The notes: generated by a model from the letters alone, not told the origin. A stretch of 64,000 nucleotides of DNA from Niallia circulans NBRC 13626 (GCF_001591585.1 NZ_BCVE01000010.1:62001-126000), one strand, 5' to 3'; counted from the first letter of the stretch, positions 45,520-55,422 are shown. Program-made: numbers and translations.

Positions 45520-46884
45520 CTATACTCTTAAGTCTAATAAAATTTCCTTCCAAGAAAAAATTGGATCCTTTACATCTTCTTCAATAATATTAGTCCCTTT
45601 TTGTATCTCAATAATTTCTAAATCCTCTATCGCTCTTAAAGCATGTTTGATATAAGGAGATATTTCTATTACATCACCAGCAGAAATGACACGCGATTCA
45701 TTATTCATTATTAATTCTCCACTGCCTTTAATTACAGTCCATACCTCTACTCGATGCTGATGGTAATGATAACTCAAATTTTTGCCTGCATTAATACAGA
45801 TTTTTTTTGTAAGAACTTCCTTTTCTTTATCGTACTTTGAAAAATCAAGAACCTTATACCAGCCCCATATACGCTCTTCATACATTGGACGTTGATTAAA
45901 GTCAGTTATTAAATCTTTAAGTTTAGGACTGCTTTCTTTATCACTCACTAAAATGCCATCAGGGGAAGCAGCTACTATTAAGTTTTTTCCTCCTAAAACA
46001 GCTACTGGTATTTCAAGTTCGTTTATTAAATGGACATTTTCGCTATCTTCACTAATTGTTCCAATTCCCATTATATTTGTTGTCATTTCCTCAGTAAGGG
46101 TATTCCAGGTTCCTAAATCTTTCCAATAACCATTATAATCAATTGCTACGATTTTATTTGCCTTTTCAACTACTTCATAATCAAAGCTATTCTTATTAAT
46201 TAAATTATATTGTTTTTTTAATTCTTCATAATTCGTTGATAATCCCAAATCTTCTATTATGTTAATAATAAATGAGAGTTTAAATGCAAAAACTCCACAA
46301 TTCCATAAGGCACCTTTTTTAATTAACTCTTTTGCTTGTAATTCGGACGGTTTTTCTTTAAAATGACTAACTTGTAAATAATCATGTTGTAATTTGTCGT
46401 TACTCGGAACAATATAGCCATATTTTGAAGATGGAAAAGTTGGATTAACCCCTATTAGCGCTAAATCAGAATCAGTATTTTTTACAATATGCTCTAACTC
46501 TGCGACTCTTAAAAAAAATTCATCTTCAACATATGGATCTACAGGTAGAATACCAACAACTTCATCCATATCAACAGCACACTTTGTATATAAATATGCA
46601 GCAGATAATGCAATTGCTGGGAATGTATCACGTCTTTCTGGTTCAACTACAATTGACACTTTATTACCAAGTTGATTCTTAATCATATCTACTTGAGAGG
46701 CACTAGTAGCAATCACAACAGACTTATCCAAACCTACGTTTTTTAGTTGCTTATATACTCTTTGAACCATGGATGCTCTATTATTTTTATCTTCTAAAAC
46801 TTTTAAAAATTGCTTAGAACGAGCATCATTTGATAGCGGCCATAGTCTTTTTCCTGATCCACCTGATAATAATACTAATTTCAT
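45520..46884 (-). CDS. manC: mannose-1-phosphate guanylyltransferase / phosphomannose isomerase (EPS copy)
   Basis: A 454-residue type II enzyme: nucleotidyltransferase domain (KLVLLSGGSGKRLWPLSND, the pyrophosphorylase signature, and RRDTFPAIALSA), then a C-terminal cupin isomerase-type domain (LSYHYHQHRVEVWTVIKGSG). It makes GDP-mannose. ATG 46884 is chosen by the AGAGGAGT site; the longest frame begins 19 codons earlier without one. A second, clearly related copy lies in the lasso cluster (60453-61844). Confidence 0.88.
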   Translation of the reverse strand: MKLVLLSGGSGKRLWPLSNDARSKQFLKVLEDKNNRASMVQRVYKQLKNVGLDKSVVIATSASQVDMIKNQLGNKVSIVVEPERRDTFPAIALSAAYLYTKCAVDMDEVVGILPVDPYVEDEFFLRVAELEHIVKNTDSDLALIGVNPTFPSSKYGYIVPSNDKLQHDYLQVSHFKEKPSELQAKELIKKGALWNCGVFAFKLSFIINIIEDLGLSTNYEELKKQYNLINKNSFDYEVVEKANKIVAIDYNGYWKDLGTWNTLTEEMTTNIMGIGTISEDSENVHLINELEIPVAVLGGKNLIVAASPDGILVSDKESSPKLKDLITDFNQRPMYEERIWGWYKVLDFSKYDKEKEVLTKKICINAGKNLSYHYHQHRVEVWTVIKGSGELIMNNESRVISAGDVIEISPYIKHALRAIEDLEIIEIQKGTNIIEEDVKDPIFSWKEILLDLRV

Positions 46885-47045
46885 AGTATACTCCTCTATA
46901 AATATATTGTTAAATTTCTCATGCAATTTTGGTGCAAACAATTAATCACTATCTTTTCAACTCATTCTTTAGTAAGTTGTCCCTTGCACAAACTATATGG
47001 TAAATAAAGAATTTAATGACAACACATAATTTAGACTACTGAAAG

Positions 47046-48059
47046 CTAGAGAATGCTGTTAATAACGTTATTTAATTGTTTAATATAACGTTCTTCTTTT
47101 ATTATTTTTACCTCTTTAATTTTCTTCTTAAGTTCATTTCTTTTTTTAAAAGCAACTCCCAAATTCTTAGCAATTGACTTCGCTGAATTTTCTGTATATA
47201 CTGCACCATCTTGATAGATTAATCTTAATGCTTCCATATCAGACAATACCATTACCTTTTCTGCACCTAATCCTTCATTACTTACACTCATCTGAATATC
47301 ATCGAATATCGTAAGCCCCAAAAGAATATCACAATTTTTCAATAGATCTAAATAATCTTTAGTTTCTATCCATCCTGTAACTTCTACATTTTCCGGTAAA
47401 TCTTTTTCAGACAAATTAAAGTTTGAATATAACTTTTTATAATTACCAGTCATTATAATTCGAAATTCTGGTACTAATTTAGCACTGTCGATTACTTCAA
47501 CGATAGGTTCATCCATATTAAATGAAGCAGGAAAAAAAACAATTGGTCTCTTATCAGCACTACTAGTTACCTTTCTTTCTACTTCCTTGATAAGTGGAGT
47601 TTTGTCTTCTAATACAATAATTTTGTCTGGATTTATATAACTAAAAAGATTCCTTTCTCTTATTCCTCTATACACAATTTCATTATGAACAATTAATAAA
47701 TCACAATGACTTAATAAAAATTTGGTGCCAATTCTATTTAGCCATGGTTCACGAGTCATTGCATTATGCAAATCAGAAATTACTTTTACCTTTTTATTAA
47801 TAATGAGCTTATATAAAATTGGAGCAAATAGTGAGTAGCTTGGAGGATTTTGTACAAACACACTTTTGGGCTTACTTTTAATTATAAAAACTAAATCTTT
47901 AAAAAAGTAAATCATATATAATATAATTTTTTTAATACTGTTTGCTGGCGGATTATCTCTATAAATAATCTTTGAGTCCCCTAAATTTTGTGCTATATCT
48001 TTTATTAACGACTCAACCCTCGATTGATACTTCGTCCATACTAAAAATATATTATCCAT
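47046..48059 (-). CDS. glycosyltransferase (GT4/GT1-like, GT-B fold)
   Basis: A 337-residue GT-B enzyme: FVQNPPSYSLFAPILYKLI in the acceptor half and RPIVFFPASFNMDEP, VEVTGWIETKDYLDLLKNCD and NEGLGAEKVMVLSDMEALR in the donor half, where the late Glu motif binds the sugar nucleotide. It probably adds the last or branching sugar of the repeat; with ManC next door, mannose is a fair guess. It is AT-rich like its neighbours. Confidence 0.75.
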   Translation of the reverse strand: MDNIFLVWTKYQSRVESLIKDIAQNLGDSKIIYRDNPPANSIKKIILYMIYFFKDLVFIIKSKPKSVFVQNPPSYSLFAPILYKLIINKKVKVISDLHNAMTREPWLNRIGTKFLLSHCDLLIVHNEIVYRGIRERNLFSYINPDKIIVLEDKTPLIKEVERKVTSSADKRPIVFFPASFNMDEPIVEVIDSAKLVPEFRIIMTGNYKKLYSNFNLSEKDLPENVEVTGWIETKDYLDLLKNCDILLGLTIFDDIQMSVSNEGLGAEKVMVLSDMEALRLIYQDGAVYTENSAKSIAKNLGVAFKKRNELKKKIKEVKIIKEERYIKQLNNVINSIL

Positions 48060-48074
48060 CTAATCTATTCCTCA

Positions 48075-48557
48075 CTATTCTGTTTCATTTAAAATATAAT
48101 TTACAATAACATTGGCTAATTCACCATTTGAATTGTATTTATTATAGGTTGTTTTATAAGCTTTAGTAACATAATGTTCTAATTCCTTTATATCCTCAAC
48201 CATTTCAATATATCCCTTTTGAAAGAGAACATTTACTATCTCTTTCTGATGATCATCAACATGTTCATTAAATTTAGATAGTCTTGGAACAACTATTACT
48301 TTTTTAGATAGATTAAGCGATTTAATTATAGCTGAGGTACCACCATGACAAATAACAAGCGAGCTATTTGCTAAATACTGATCAAAGTCATTCTCCTTAA
48401 TTATCTCAAAACTTTTAGCGAATTTTGAAGTCTTACTATAACCAGATTGTATTACAACTTCCTCAGCAGCAAATACGTTTCTCTCTATTAATAAATCAAT
48501 TTCATCTATTAATCTATTCATAGGAAATTTTTGAGTCCCTAATATAACAAATATCAA
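48075..48557 (-). CDS. Alg13/PssE-type glycosyltransferase subunit
   Basis: A 160-residue GT28 C-terminal domain: MIFVILGTQKFPMNRLIDEI, VVIQSGYS, NSSLVICHGGTSAIIKSL (UDP-sugar-binding HGG), VIVVPRLSKFNEHVDDHQ. It binds the nucleotide sugar and needs the Alg14-like partner, whose stop overlaps its start (ATGA). In rhizobia and streptococci such pairs transfer glucuronic acid or galactose. Confidence 0.85.
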   Translation of the reverse strand: MIFVILGTQKFPMNRLIDEIDLLIERNVFAAEEVVIQSGYSKTSKFAKSFEIIKENDFDQYLANSSLVICHGGTSAIIKSLNLSKKVIVVPRLSKFNEHVDDHQKEIVNVLFQKGYIEMVEDIKELEHYVTKAYKTTYNKYNSNGELANVIVNYILNETE

Positions 48558-49027
48558 TATAAACTCCCCTTATATATTCCATTAGGATAGAATTTTAGCA
48601 TTTCTGGCCATTGAACATAAAATATATCTGCAAATTTATAAACTATTTTTCCAGTTATAGTAGGGCTATTAATTTTCGCATAACTTTCAATAAAAATCAC
48701 TTTCGAACCCATAAGCTTTGCAAATATCAGATAAAGAATAGTCCCACCTGCTCCAGTTGATATTACATAATGTGGTCGATATCTGATAACATAATATAAA
48801 GATAAAATTGCATTAAGAACTAAAATGAATATTAGATTTTTACTTTTTCTATCTTGTTGATAAAGAAAATCAACTTTTTTATTATCCTTATTAGATTCAT
48901 TTTTTTCAGTTATTAACTTTATTTTGACCTTATTTTCAATAGACTCTATTTTTTTGAATTCTTTATATATATTGTTTAATTGTGTCCAATGTCCACCAGT
49001 TGAACTAATTAAGGTCACCCTTTTCAC
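48554..49027 (-). CDS. Alg14/PssD-type membrane partner
   Basis: A 157-residue Alg14-family protein: KRVTLISSTGGHWTQLNNIY (GGH motif), a membrane segment LIFILVLNAILSLYYVI, YVISTGAGGTILYLIFAKL and FIESYAKINSPT. It anchors the Alg13-type subunit at the membrane and binds the lipid acceptor. GTG 49027 is chosen because AGGAAGGGG lies upstream and it forms a GTGA overlap with the polymerase stop. Confidence 0.85.
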   Translation of the reverse strand: MKRVTLISSTGGHWTQLNNIYKEFKKIESIENKVKIKLITEKNESNKDNKKVDFLYQQDRKSKNLIFILVLNAILSLYYVIRYRPHYVISTGAGGTILYLIFAKLMGSKVIFIESYAKINSPTITGKIVYKFADIFYVQWPEMLKFYPNGIYKGSLY

Positions 49028-50259
49028 GTGAAGTCCCCTTCCTGACTTTTTCGAAATGTAAAAACATTCACTAAGCATAGTATTAATAAAATAAACGGTA
49101 AGCTAAAGTGAATAGTTACAAATAAATTATCATAATAAGAGACTATTCCAATGGAAATAATACTTATAAAAATAAATTTATTACTCAACAATTTATTTGA
49201 TTTGTTACTATAAATTAACCATCCTATAAATACTAAAATAAAAATAATCATTATTATACTACCTAATATACCCACTTCAAGGTAGGATCTAATATACTCA
49301 TTATGAGGTGCTACAAATTCTTTATAAGGATTAACATCATATAGCGATTGACTTGCGCCCATTCCTCTTCCGAATACAGGATATTCATTTGCTCTATCAA
49401 TAAAATACTTCCAAGCCCAATATCTCCCGGAGGTATTTATTCCTCCACCTTCATTAGTTGATCTTCTTAAAATACTTTTAACCATATAAATAAAGATAAA
49501 TATTGCTGGAAAAATACTTATAATAGTGATAAAAACAATTGGTATTGAATACCTATTGTTGATTATTGTAATATACAGTTTCTTAATTAACATATATAAA
49601 ATAATCAAACCTGCACCTAAAAGAGTAATTCTAGTAAAAGTAAGAATCAAAATTAAAGTATTAATAAGTAGGTAACAATATAATTTATTGGTTGAACTTG
49701 AATATAGAGTTTTTTGAATATCTTTCTTTAGTAGAAGACCTACAGAAGTAATTATAGCAACAAAGCAAATTTCAGCTAAATGAGCAGGAGGATTACTTCC
49801 TTGTAGCCTATTCACACCTGTAAATTCAAATTTTATCACAGACCAATCAGTAAAGAGAGAAAAGAACAATCCGAATACCACACTGAAAATCGGCAATTTT
49901 TGTATTAAATCTAAGATTCTTTTAATTTCTTCATTTCTTAACCTAATCATTAGCATTAAAAATAATAAAAGATAAGATGAAAAAGATTTAAATATGTCGC
50001 CCAAGTTCGCAAATTCAACAGAATCTAATCTACTAATTTGTAAAAGTAGATAAAAAAACAATACAAAGATACCACATAAACTGAAATAAGTAAGAAAATT
50101 CTTATTAATCCCTCTCGAAATTATAATAAATATTATTGTTATTAATAATGCTCCTTTCACTAATGTTAAAATCGTCCCACCATAATTTGGTATTAACGGT
50201 TTCCAAGAAATTGCACCTAACATAACAATTAGCCAATAATATAAATAAATCAATTTCAT
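49024..50259 (-). CDS. Wzy-type O-antigen/EPS polymerase
   Basis: A 411-residue protein with about ten to twelve helices and a large loop, matching O-antigen ligase/Wzy proteins: NRLQGSNPPAHLAEICFVAI, TSGRYWAWKYFIDRANEYPV, GRGMGASQSLYDV and FVAPHNEYIRSYLEVGILGS (the PHNxYL motif). It polymerises flipped repeat units outside the membrane. Start ATG 50259 is one codon inside a TTG start; its ribosome site is weak. Confidence 0.83.
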   Translation of the reverse strand: MKLIYLYYWLIVMLGAISWKPLIPNYGGTILTLVKGALLITIIFIIISRGINKNFLTYFSLCGIFVLFFYLLLQISRLDSVEFANLGDIFKSFSSYLLLFLMLMIRLRNEEIKRILDLIQKLPIFSVVFGLFFSLFTDWSVIKFEFTGVNRLQGSNPPAHLAEICFVAIITSVGLLLKKDIQKTLYSSSTNKLYCYLLINTLILILTFTRITLLGAGLIILYMLIKKLYITIINNRYSIPIVFITIISIFPAIFIFIYMVKSILRRSTNEGGGINTSGRYWAWKYFIDRANEYPVFGRGMGASQSLYDVNPYKEFVAPHNEYIRSYLEVGILGSIIMIIFILVFIGWLIYSNKSNKLLSNKFIFISIISIGIVSYYDNLFVTIHFSLPFILLILCLVNVFTFRKSQEGDFT

Positions 50260-50291
50260 CAACCTTTTCTAAGATTAAACTTCCTTCAAAA

Positions 50292-50819
50292 TCAGTGAAA
50301 GAACTTCTTGAAATTAGGAGTGTAATCTAATTCTTTATTTCTTTCTCCAATCTTCTTAGCAGGAACTCCCCCTACAATTGCGTATGGCTCAACATTTCTA
50401 GTTACAACTGCACCAGCTGCTATTATTGCACCTTTCCCAATAGTTACACCAGGCATAACCATTGCGTTTGTGCTAACCCAGGCATAATCATCTATAACTA
50501 CTTTTCCCTCAATATATTTAAAATTAGAACTATTTACATCATGTTCCGCAGTGTAAATTTTTACATAAGGTGATATATTTACGTTATTACCGATTTTTAA
50601 TGTACCTCTCCCATCAAGTACAACGTGGTCATTAATAGCACAGTTTCTACCTATTGTAATCTTAAATGGATTGTAGAAAAAAACAGGTCTCAAAATAGTA
50701 GTATCTTTCCCAATATTGATTTTTAGTAATCTATATAAAAATATTCTTAAACTATGAAATGGAATATTTGGCACAATAAAATTTAAAATTGCTAAATAAG
50801 AATCTTTAACTATTTTCAT
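50292..50819 (-). CDS. LbH-type sugar O-acetyltransferase
   Basis: A 175-residue left-handed beta-helix acyltransferase (WcaF/Maa-like): KDTTILRPVFFYNPFKITIG, RNCAINDHVVLDG, IYTAEHDVNS (catalytic His), then VIDDYAWVSTNAMVMPGVTI and IIAAGAVVTRNVEPYAIVGG. It uses acetyl-CoA to acetylate an EPS sugar. GGGAGT lies before the ATG and the start overlaps the flippase stop. Confidence 0.83.
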   Translation of the reverse strand: MKIVKDSYLAILNFIVPNIPFHSLRIFLYRLLKINIGKDTTILRPVFFYNPFKITIGRNCAINDHVVLDGRGTLKIGNNVNISPYVKIYTAEHDVNSSNFKYIEGKVVIDDYAWVSTNAMVMPGVTIGKGAIIAAGAVVTRNVEPYAIVGGVPAKKIGERNKELDYTPNFKKFFH

Positions 50820-52089
50820 TATGACTCCCTTTTAAATTTATTTTGTCATCCTTTAATTTATTAAGAATTAAAATTGCAACAAATACTACCATCAACAAAT
50901 CTGAAACTATACTTACAATAATAGCTCCCATAACTTGAAATTGGCTTATAAAATATATGTTTAATAAGAAATTCAAAATTGCTACTATTATTTGAATAAT
51001 ACTTCTTTCTTTTTGGTAGCCAGCCCCTGTAACTGCATCAGCCAGTATATAGTGAATGTTTCTTAAAATAACAATTGGTAATAATAGTTTAAACATACTG
51101 ATACTTTCTAAATATTTATTATCAAATATTAGTTTAATTAACGGGGGAACAAAATAAAATGAAAGTACACATATTAATATTAGTAATGGTAATAGAAGAA
51201 ACATAATTTTCAAACCAAAGCGTAAAGTTTTTCGTATATTGCCTTCTTTTCCATATTTAAAAAATATCGGAAAAGTAATTGCAAGAATGGCTTTAATAGG
51301 TATGAATAGTACATCCAAAACTTTATATGCAAAACCATATTGCCCGGTAGTTTCTAAATTAGTATATTTCCCCATTAAGGTTTTATCGATATCATTATAT
51401 ATTCCCTGTGATGATAATCCTATCGAGAAATAAATCCCTTCTTTTATATACGATAGTGATATTTTCTCTCTTAATAATGGTTTTTCATTTTTTTTAAGAG
51501 TATAAATTAATATATATATAGTGAAAATCAAGGATCCTATTAAATATATTTTCCCCCAATTTAAAAGCCCCGTATATTGTGGATTAATTCTAACCATTAT
51601 AAAATAAAATAAGACTGACATAAAACGAATTAAACTTATAAAATTTAGAATATGAGCAGAAATTTTCACCAAATTTTTAGCAATAAAAATTTGCGAAGAC
51701 ATTTCTGTTAACTTTAAAAATAATAAATCGGCAAGGCTGATGAGTATAAATAACTTAAATGCAAAAAAGTAGTTATCAAATAAAAAACAAACAGCTACAG
51801 AACCAATTATCAATAATAAAACATAACTATATACTGTTATTTTTAAAGCATTACCATAGACTCTTGGAAAATTTTTATTATCGGTAGAAATTATTTTAAC
51901 CAGTAAACTATTAAATCCTACTCCACAAAACGGACTAAGTATTACAGTTATAGCTGTAATACTTACATATATTCCATACTCATAAGGTGTAAATACAAAA
52001 GCTAAGCCCAGAAAGTAAATTGTTTGAAATATCAGCCTTCCGCCTTGTCCATAAAGCATCCAACCTACTTTTTTCATCATTGAATTCAT
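50806..52089 (-). CDS. Wzx flippase (MOP superfamily)
   Basis: A 427-residue polytopic membrane protein: GWMLYGQGGRLIFQTIYFLG first helix, FTPYEYGIYVSITAITVILS, DKTLMGKYTNLETTGQYGFA and AVTGAGYQKERSIIQIIVAI. It carries the lipid-linked repeat unit across the membrane. It is strongly AT-rich and lies between the initiating transferase and acetyltransferase genes, in normal Wzx/Wzy order. Confidence 0.83.
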   Translation of the reverse strand: MNSMMKKVGWMLYGQGGRLIFQTIYFLGLAFVFTPYEYGIYVSITAITVILSPFCGVGFNSLLVKIISTDNKNFPRVYGNALKITVYSYVLLLIIGSVAVCFLFDNYFFAFKLFILISLADLLFLKLTEMSSQIFIAKNLVKISAHILNFISLIRFMSVLFYFIMVRINPQYTGLLNWGKIYLIGSLIFTIYILIYTLKKNEKPLLREKISLSYIKEGIYFSIGLSSQGIYNDIDKTLMGKYTNLETTGQYGFAYKVLDVLFIPIKAILAITFPIFFKYGKEGNIRKTLRFGLKIMFLLLPLLILICVLSFYFVPPLIKLIFDNKYLESISMFKLLLPIVILRNIHYILADAVTGAGYQKERSIIQIIVAILNFLLNIYFISQFQVMGAIIVSIVSDLLMVVFVAILILNKLKDDKINLKGSHNENS

Positions 52090-52109
52090 TAGAATTTCAC
52101 CATAATCTT

Positions 52110-52784
52110 TTAATACGCTCCATTTGGTTTAAACATGCATTTTACAGTTCTTAAAATAATTTTAGCATCAAATAGAATTGTTCTTTTTTTTATATATTCA
52201 ATATCCAATTCAACCATTTGTTGAAAGCCCAACTCATTCCTACCACTTACTTGCCACAAACCAGTACAACCTGGAACTACTAATAATCTCAGCTTGTCAT
52301 AAGAAGAATAATCAGCTACTTCCCTTGGTAATGGTGGTCTAGGGCCTACTAGACTCATTTCCCCTTTTAAAACATTAAATAACTGGGGTAACTCGTCGAT
52401 ACTGGTTTTCCTAATAAACTTTCCAATCTTGGTTACTCTTGGATCATCTTTCATCTTGAACATTGCTCCAGATACTTCATTTAATTCTAATAACTCTTTC
52501 AGACGTTCCTCAGCATCGGATGCCATTGATCTAAACTTATACATATAAAATTCACTACCATCTTTTCCAACTCTTATTTGTTTAAAGAAAACTTTCCCCT
52601 TTGGATCTTCTAATTTAATTAAAAGACCAATAATAATAAAAAGGATGCTTAGAACAACTAATCCACAGAATGAACCGATGATGTCTATTGATCTTTTCAT
52701 TACAAGGTAACTTCGAGCTGTATTTACAGATATATTTTGTTTCATTTCTAAATACAGAGATTGATCCTTATAAAATTCAGACAT
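52110..52784 (-). CDS. initiating undecaprenyl-phosphate sugar transferase
   Basis: A 224-residue bacterial sugar transferase (EpsL/WbaP C-terminal type): one membrane anchor (GSFCGLVVLSILFIIIGLLI), KVFFKQIRVGKDGSEFYMYK, FRSMASDAEERLKELL, DELPQLFNVLKGEMSLVGPR and PGCTGLWQVSGR. It transfers the first sugar phosphate to undecaprenyl phosphate. ATG 52784 is one codon inside a GTG start. Confidence 0.87.
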   Translation of the reverse strand: MSEFYKDQSLYLEMKQNISVNTARSYLVMKRSIDIIGSFCGLVVLSILFIIIGLLIKLEDPKGKVFFKQIRVGKDGSEFYMYKFRSMASDAEERLKELLELNEVSGAMFKMKDDPRVTKIGKFIRKTSIDELPQLFNVLKGEMSLVGPRPPLPREVADYSSYDKLRLLVVPGCTGLWQVSGRNELGFQQMVELDIEYIKKRTILFDAKIILRTVKCMFKPNGAY

Positions 52785-52831
52785 CACTATATCACCTAAC
52801 CCTTAATTATTTTTCTTTTTATGTAGTCTCC

Positions 52832-52897
52832 AGATAACTAATAAATAATAAAACCATGATACTATTGAAATATACATTTTCCTACTATTAGTTATCT
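52832..52897. repeat. inverted repeat in the EPS operon
   Basis: AGATAACTAATA (52832-52843) and TATTAGTTATCT (52886-52897) are perfect 12-bp arms with a 42-nt loop, in the 124-bp gap between the phosphatase and sugar-transferase genes. It could be an RNA element controlling elongation through the operon. Confidence 0.6.
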
Positions 52898-52911
52898 AGT
52901 AAATTATTGGA

Positions 52912-53676
52912 TTAAAATATCCCTAAAATTTTCTTTCTTTTTATCCGTTCAGGAATTTCTTTTATTATATTCTTATCTTCCACTAGAAATTGGGCATTTT
53001 CTTTAAAAAGATAGATATAATCCGTACCAAAATTTGCTTCAATCATATCTAAAGCTTCAGTCATTTTAAATGTTCTATTATGGATATTATGAGCATCGGA
53101 TGCAATAAAATGGGTTAAATTGTACTCAATCAACTGCTCTGAAAATTTTTTCACGTTCTTTCCAAAATATCCCACCACGCTAGATGCCGTTACTTGAGTT
53201 AATGCGCCACCTTTTACGAACTGATAAAGAAGATTAGGCTTTTCCTGCAATTCTTTATTTCTCTCCGGATGTACAATAATTGGAATTATTCCCTCAGTTT
53301 GCAATTCATACAATAACCTTTCTGCATATCGCGGCACAGAGGAAGAGGGAAATTCTATGAAAAGATATTTTGTATGATTAAGTGTTAGAATTTCTTCTTT
53401 ATTATAATCTTCTATCACTTCTCCATAAATTCGTACTTCCTGACCAGGAAGTACGGTAAGAGGAATATTTTCTTGTTTTAATACTGTATTTAGCTCATTT
53501 ACCTTTGTAAGAATCGAAGATTTCAAATTATTAAACTGATTATTCTTATGATGAGGTGTAGCAATGATTGATGTTATGCCTTCGTTCACGGCTGTTTTTG
53601 CCATCTTTATGCTATCTTCTATTGTCTGTGCCCCATCATCAATTCCAGGTAATATATGACTGTGGATATCAATCAT
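52912..53676 (-). CDS. PHP-type protein tyrosine phosphatase (CpsB/YwqE)
   Basis: A 254-residue PHP-fold phosphatase: MIDIHSHILPGIDDGAQTIE (metal His), IATPHHKNNQF, LPGQEVRIYGE, PIIVHPERNKEL and FIASDAHNIHNR, all metal ligands of the CpsB family. It dephosphorylates the C-terminal Tyr cluster of the CpsD-type kinase and so tunes chain length and export. It is the third gene of the operon. Confidence 0.88.
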   Translation of the reverse strand: MIDIHSHILPGIDDGAQTIEDSIKMAKTAVNEGITSIIATPHHKNNQFNNLKSSILTKVNELNTVLKQENIPLTVLPGQEVRIYGEVIEDYNKEEILTLNHTKYLFIEFPSSSVPRYAERLLYELQTEGIIPIIVHPERNKELQEKPNLLYQFVKGGALTQVTASSVVGYFGKNVKKFSEQLIEYNLTHFIASDAHNIHNRTFKMTEALDMIEANFGTDYIYLFKENAQFLVEDKNIIKEIPERIKRKKILGIF

Positions 53677-53758
53677 TGGTTCTACACCCCTCTATTATTT
53701 TACTAACTTTTTCTATAACTATATTAAGTGATATTATCGTAAGCAATTTAACTGATTG

Positions 53759-54469
53759 TTAATTTGTGCCATAATAATAATAACTACCTTTTTTGTCCGC
53801 TTTTTTATTATTTAATACTACACCTAATATTTTTCCCGTCGAAGCAGCAAGCTGCTCTTTCGTTTTCACCACAGCTTCTTTATCCGCTTTCCCGCTCCCT
53901 GCTACTAAAATACTTCCATCACAAAGATTGGCCAGCACTTGTGCATCTGTCACAGCCATTACTGGCGGTGTATCGAATAAGACAATATCAAACTCTGCTA
54001 ATGCTTGTTCTAAAAAATGACTCATTGCTTTTGATCCTAATAGCTCTGAAGGATTTGGTGGTATTGGCCCACTAGGAAGAATATATAAATTCTGTTCATC
54101 ATCCTGATGAACAGCTTCCATTAAACCCATTTGGTTTGTTAATATGGAGGTCAATCCAGCTGTATTATTTAAATTAAACGTATAATGGACAGTTGGTTTC
54201 CGTAAATCTGCATCCACTAATAATACTGTTTTTCCTTGTTGTGCGAACACCACTGCTAAGTTTGCCGTTGTTGTCGACTTTCCTTCCCCTGGTCCCGAGG
54301 ATGTCACTAATATTGAACGGATTTCTTCATCCACACTTGAATATATGATATTTGTTCGAATATTTCTATACTGTTCAGAGATTGGTGATTTCGGATCATA
54401 CTTTGCAATCAGTTTTCGCCTATTATTAAGTGCTAAACCGCCCTTTTTTGCTCTTTTACTTGCTGCCAA
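53759..54469 (-). CDS. BY-kinase, CpsD/YwqD type
   Basis: A ~236-residue bacterial tyrosine kinase: SPISEQYRNIRTNIIYSS, Walker A SSGPGEGKSTTTANLA, Walker A' VLLVDADLRKP, Walker B VLFDTPPVM and a C-terminal Tyr cluster (SYYYYGTN). It works with the membrane modulator encoded upstream. TTG 54469, with GGGGGG six bases before, gives a 14-bp overlap with the modulator gene; the longest frame (to 54532) overlaps by 77 bp and has no ribosome site. Confidence 0.87.
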   Translation of the reverse strand: MAASKRAKKGGLALNNRRKLIAKYDPKSPISEQYRNIRTNIIYSSVDEEIRSILVTSSGPGEGKSTTTANLAVVFAQQGKTVLLVDADLRKPTVHYTFNLNNTAGLTSILTNQMGLMEAVHQDDEQNLYILPSGPIPPNPSELLGSKAMSHFLEQALAEFDIVLFDTPPVMAVTDAQVLANLCDGSILVAGSGKADKEAVVKTKEQLAASTGKILGVVLNNKKADKKGSYYYYGTN

Positions 54470-55199
54470 GTGAATCCCCCCTGCTTCTTCCCTTTTGTGT
54501 GCCTCTAAGTTTTGTTTCAAAACTTTCATCAATTTTTGTAATAGCTCCTAGTACTGGTAACTCTAACAATTTCTCAATATCCTGCTCTGTTTTCACAGTG
54601 TTATCTAAATATTCAAGTAAGAACGCTAACCCTACACCTATCAATAATCCTACTACTGCAGCAATGGCAATATTTAACGGAGGGTTAGGACTGACTGGTG
54701 ATTGATTCTCTTGATCATCTGCTAAAGGTAAAATACTTACATTATCTACCTTCATTAAATTCTTAATTTCTTTTTCAAATACTTCAGCCGTTGTATTAGC
54801 AATCTGTAACGCAACTGCCGGATCAGAATCTATTACTGAAACTGTCATTATTTGAGAATTCTGTGCGCTCTCTACAGTTATTTTGCTATTTAGTTGTGAA
54901 ACAGTCATATCTAAATCTAATTCTTTTTTCACATTGTTTAAAATAGCCGCACTTTTTAGTATTACACTATATGTGTTTATTAATTGCACATTAGTCTGAA
55001 CTTCATTGTAATTATAAATCGATTGATCATCCTTTGCCTGGTTAACAAGAATTTGCGTCGAAGATTTATATTCAGGCGTAATAATGAAATAACTTACCAC
55101 AGCACTTACTATCATAGCAACTAATGTAATGGAGATAATAAGTGATACTCTTTTCTTTAACGTATCAAATAATTCTTTTAGACTAATAGTTTCTTCCAT
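54456..55199 (-). CDS. Wzz/CpsC/YwqC-type chain-length modulator
   Basis: A 247-residue protein with two membrane helices (SLIISITLVAMIVSAVVSYF near residue 20 and PLNIAIAAVVGLLIGVGLAF near 180) and an extracellular Wzz domain (YKSSTQILVNQAKD, NTYSVILKSAAILNNVKKEL). Its cytosolic end activates the BY-kinase. First gene of the exopolysaccharide operon. Confidence 0.87.
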   Translation of the reverse strand: MEETISLKELFDTLKKRVSLIISITLVAMIVSAVVSYFIITPEYKSSTQILVNQAKDDQSIYNYNEVQTNVQLINTYSVILKSAAILNNVKKELDLDMTVSQLNSKITVESAQNSQIMTVSVIDSDPAVALQIANTTAEVFEKEIKNLMKVDNVSILPLADDQENQSPVSPNPPLNIAIAAVVGLLIGVGLAFLLEYLDNTVKTEQDIEKLLELPVLGAITKIDESFETKLRGTQKGRSRGDSLGSK

Positions 55200-55422
55200 G
55201 ACTTCCTCCTAGAAAAATATAAAAACCAAAAATATTATATCATATATCATTGCATATATTGTCATTTCTTGTCATAATTTTAATTGAATTGTTTTTACGT
55301 GTTTTACTATATCAATTAATTTACATTTTTGATATATATTTTTTTAAAAAGGGAGAACTTTCCTATCTTATGTACTAATTTGGTAGATTGCTAAATAATT
55401 ATACTATTCCTAGGAGGTTTCA

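Noticed and set aside
54470-54532. Longer start for the BY-kinase
   Set aside because: It would overlap the modulator gene by 77 bp and has no ribosome site; TTG 54469 has one.
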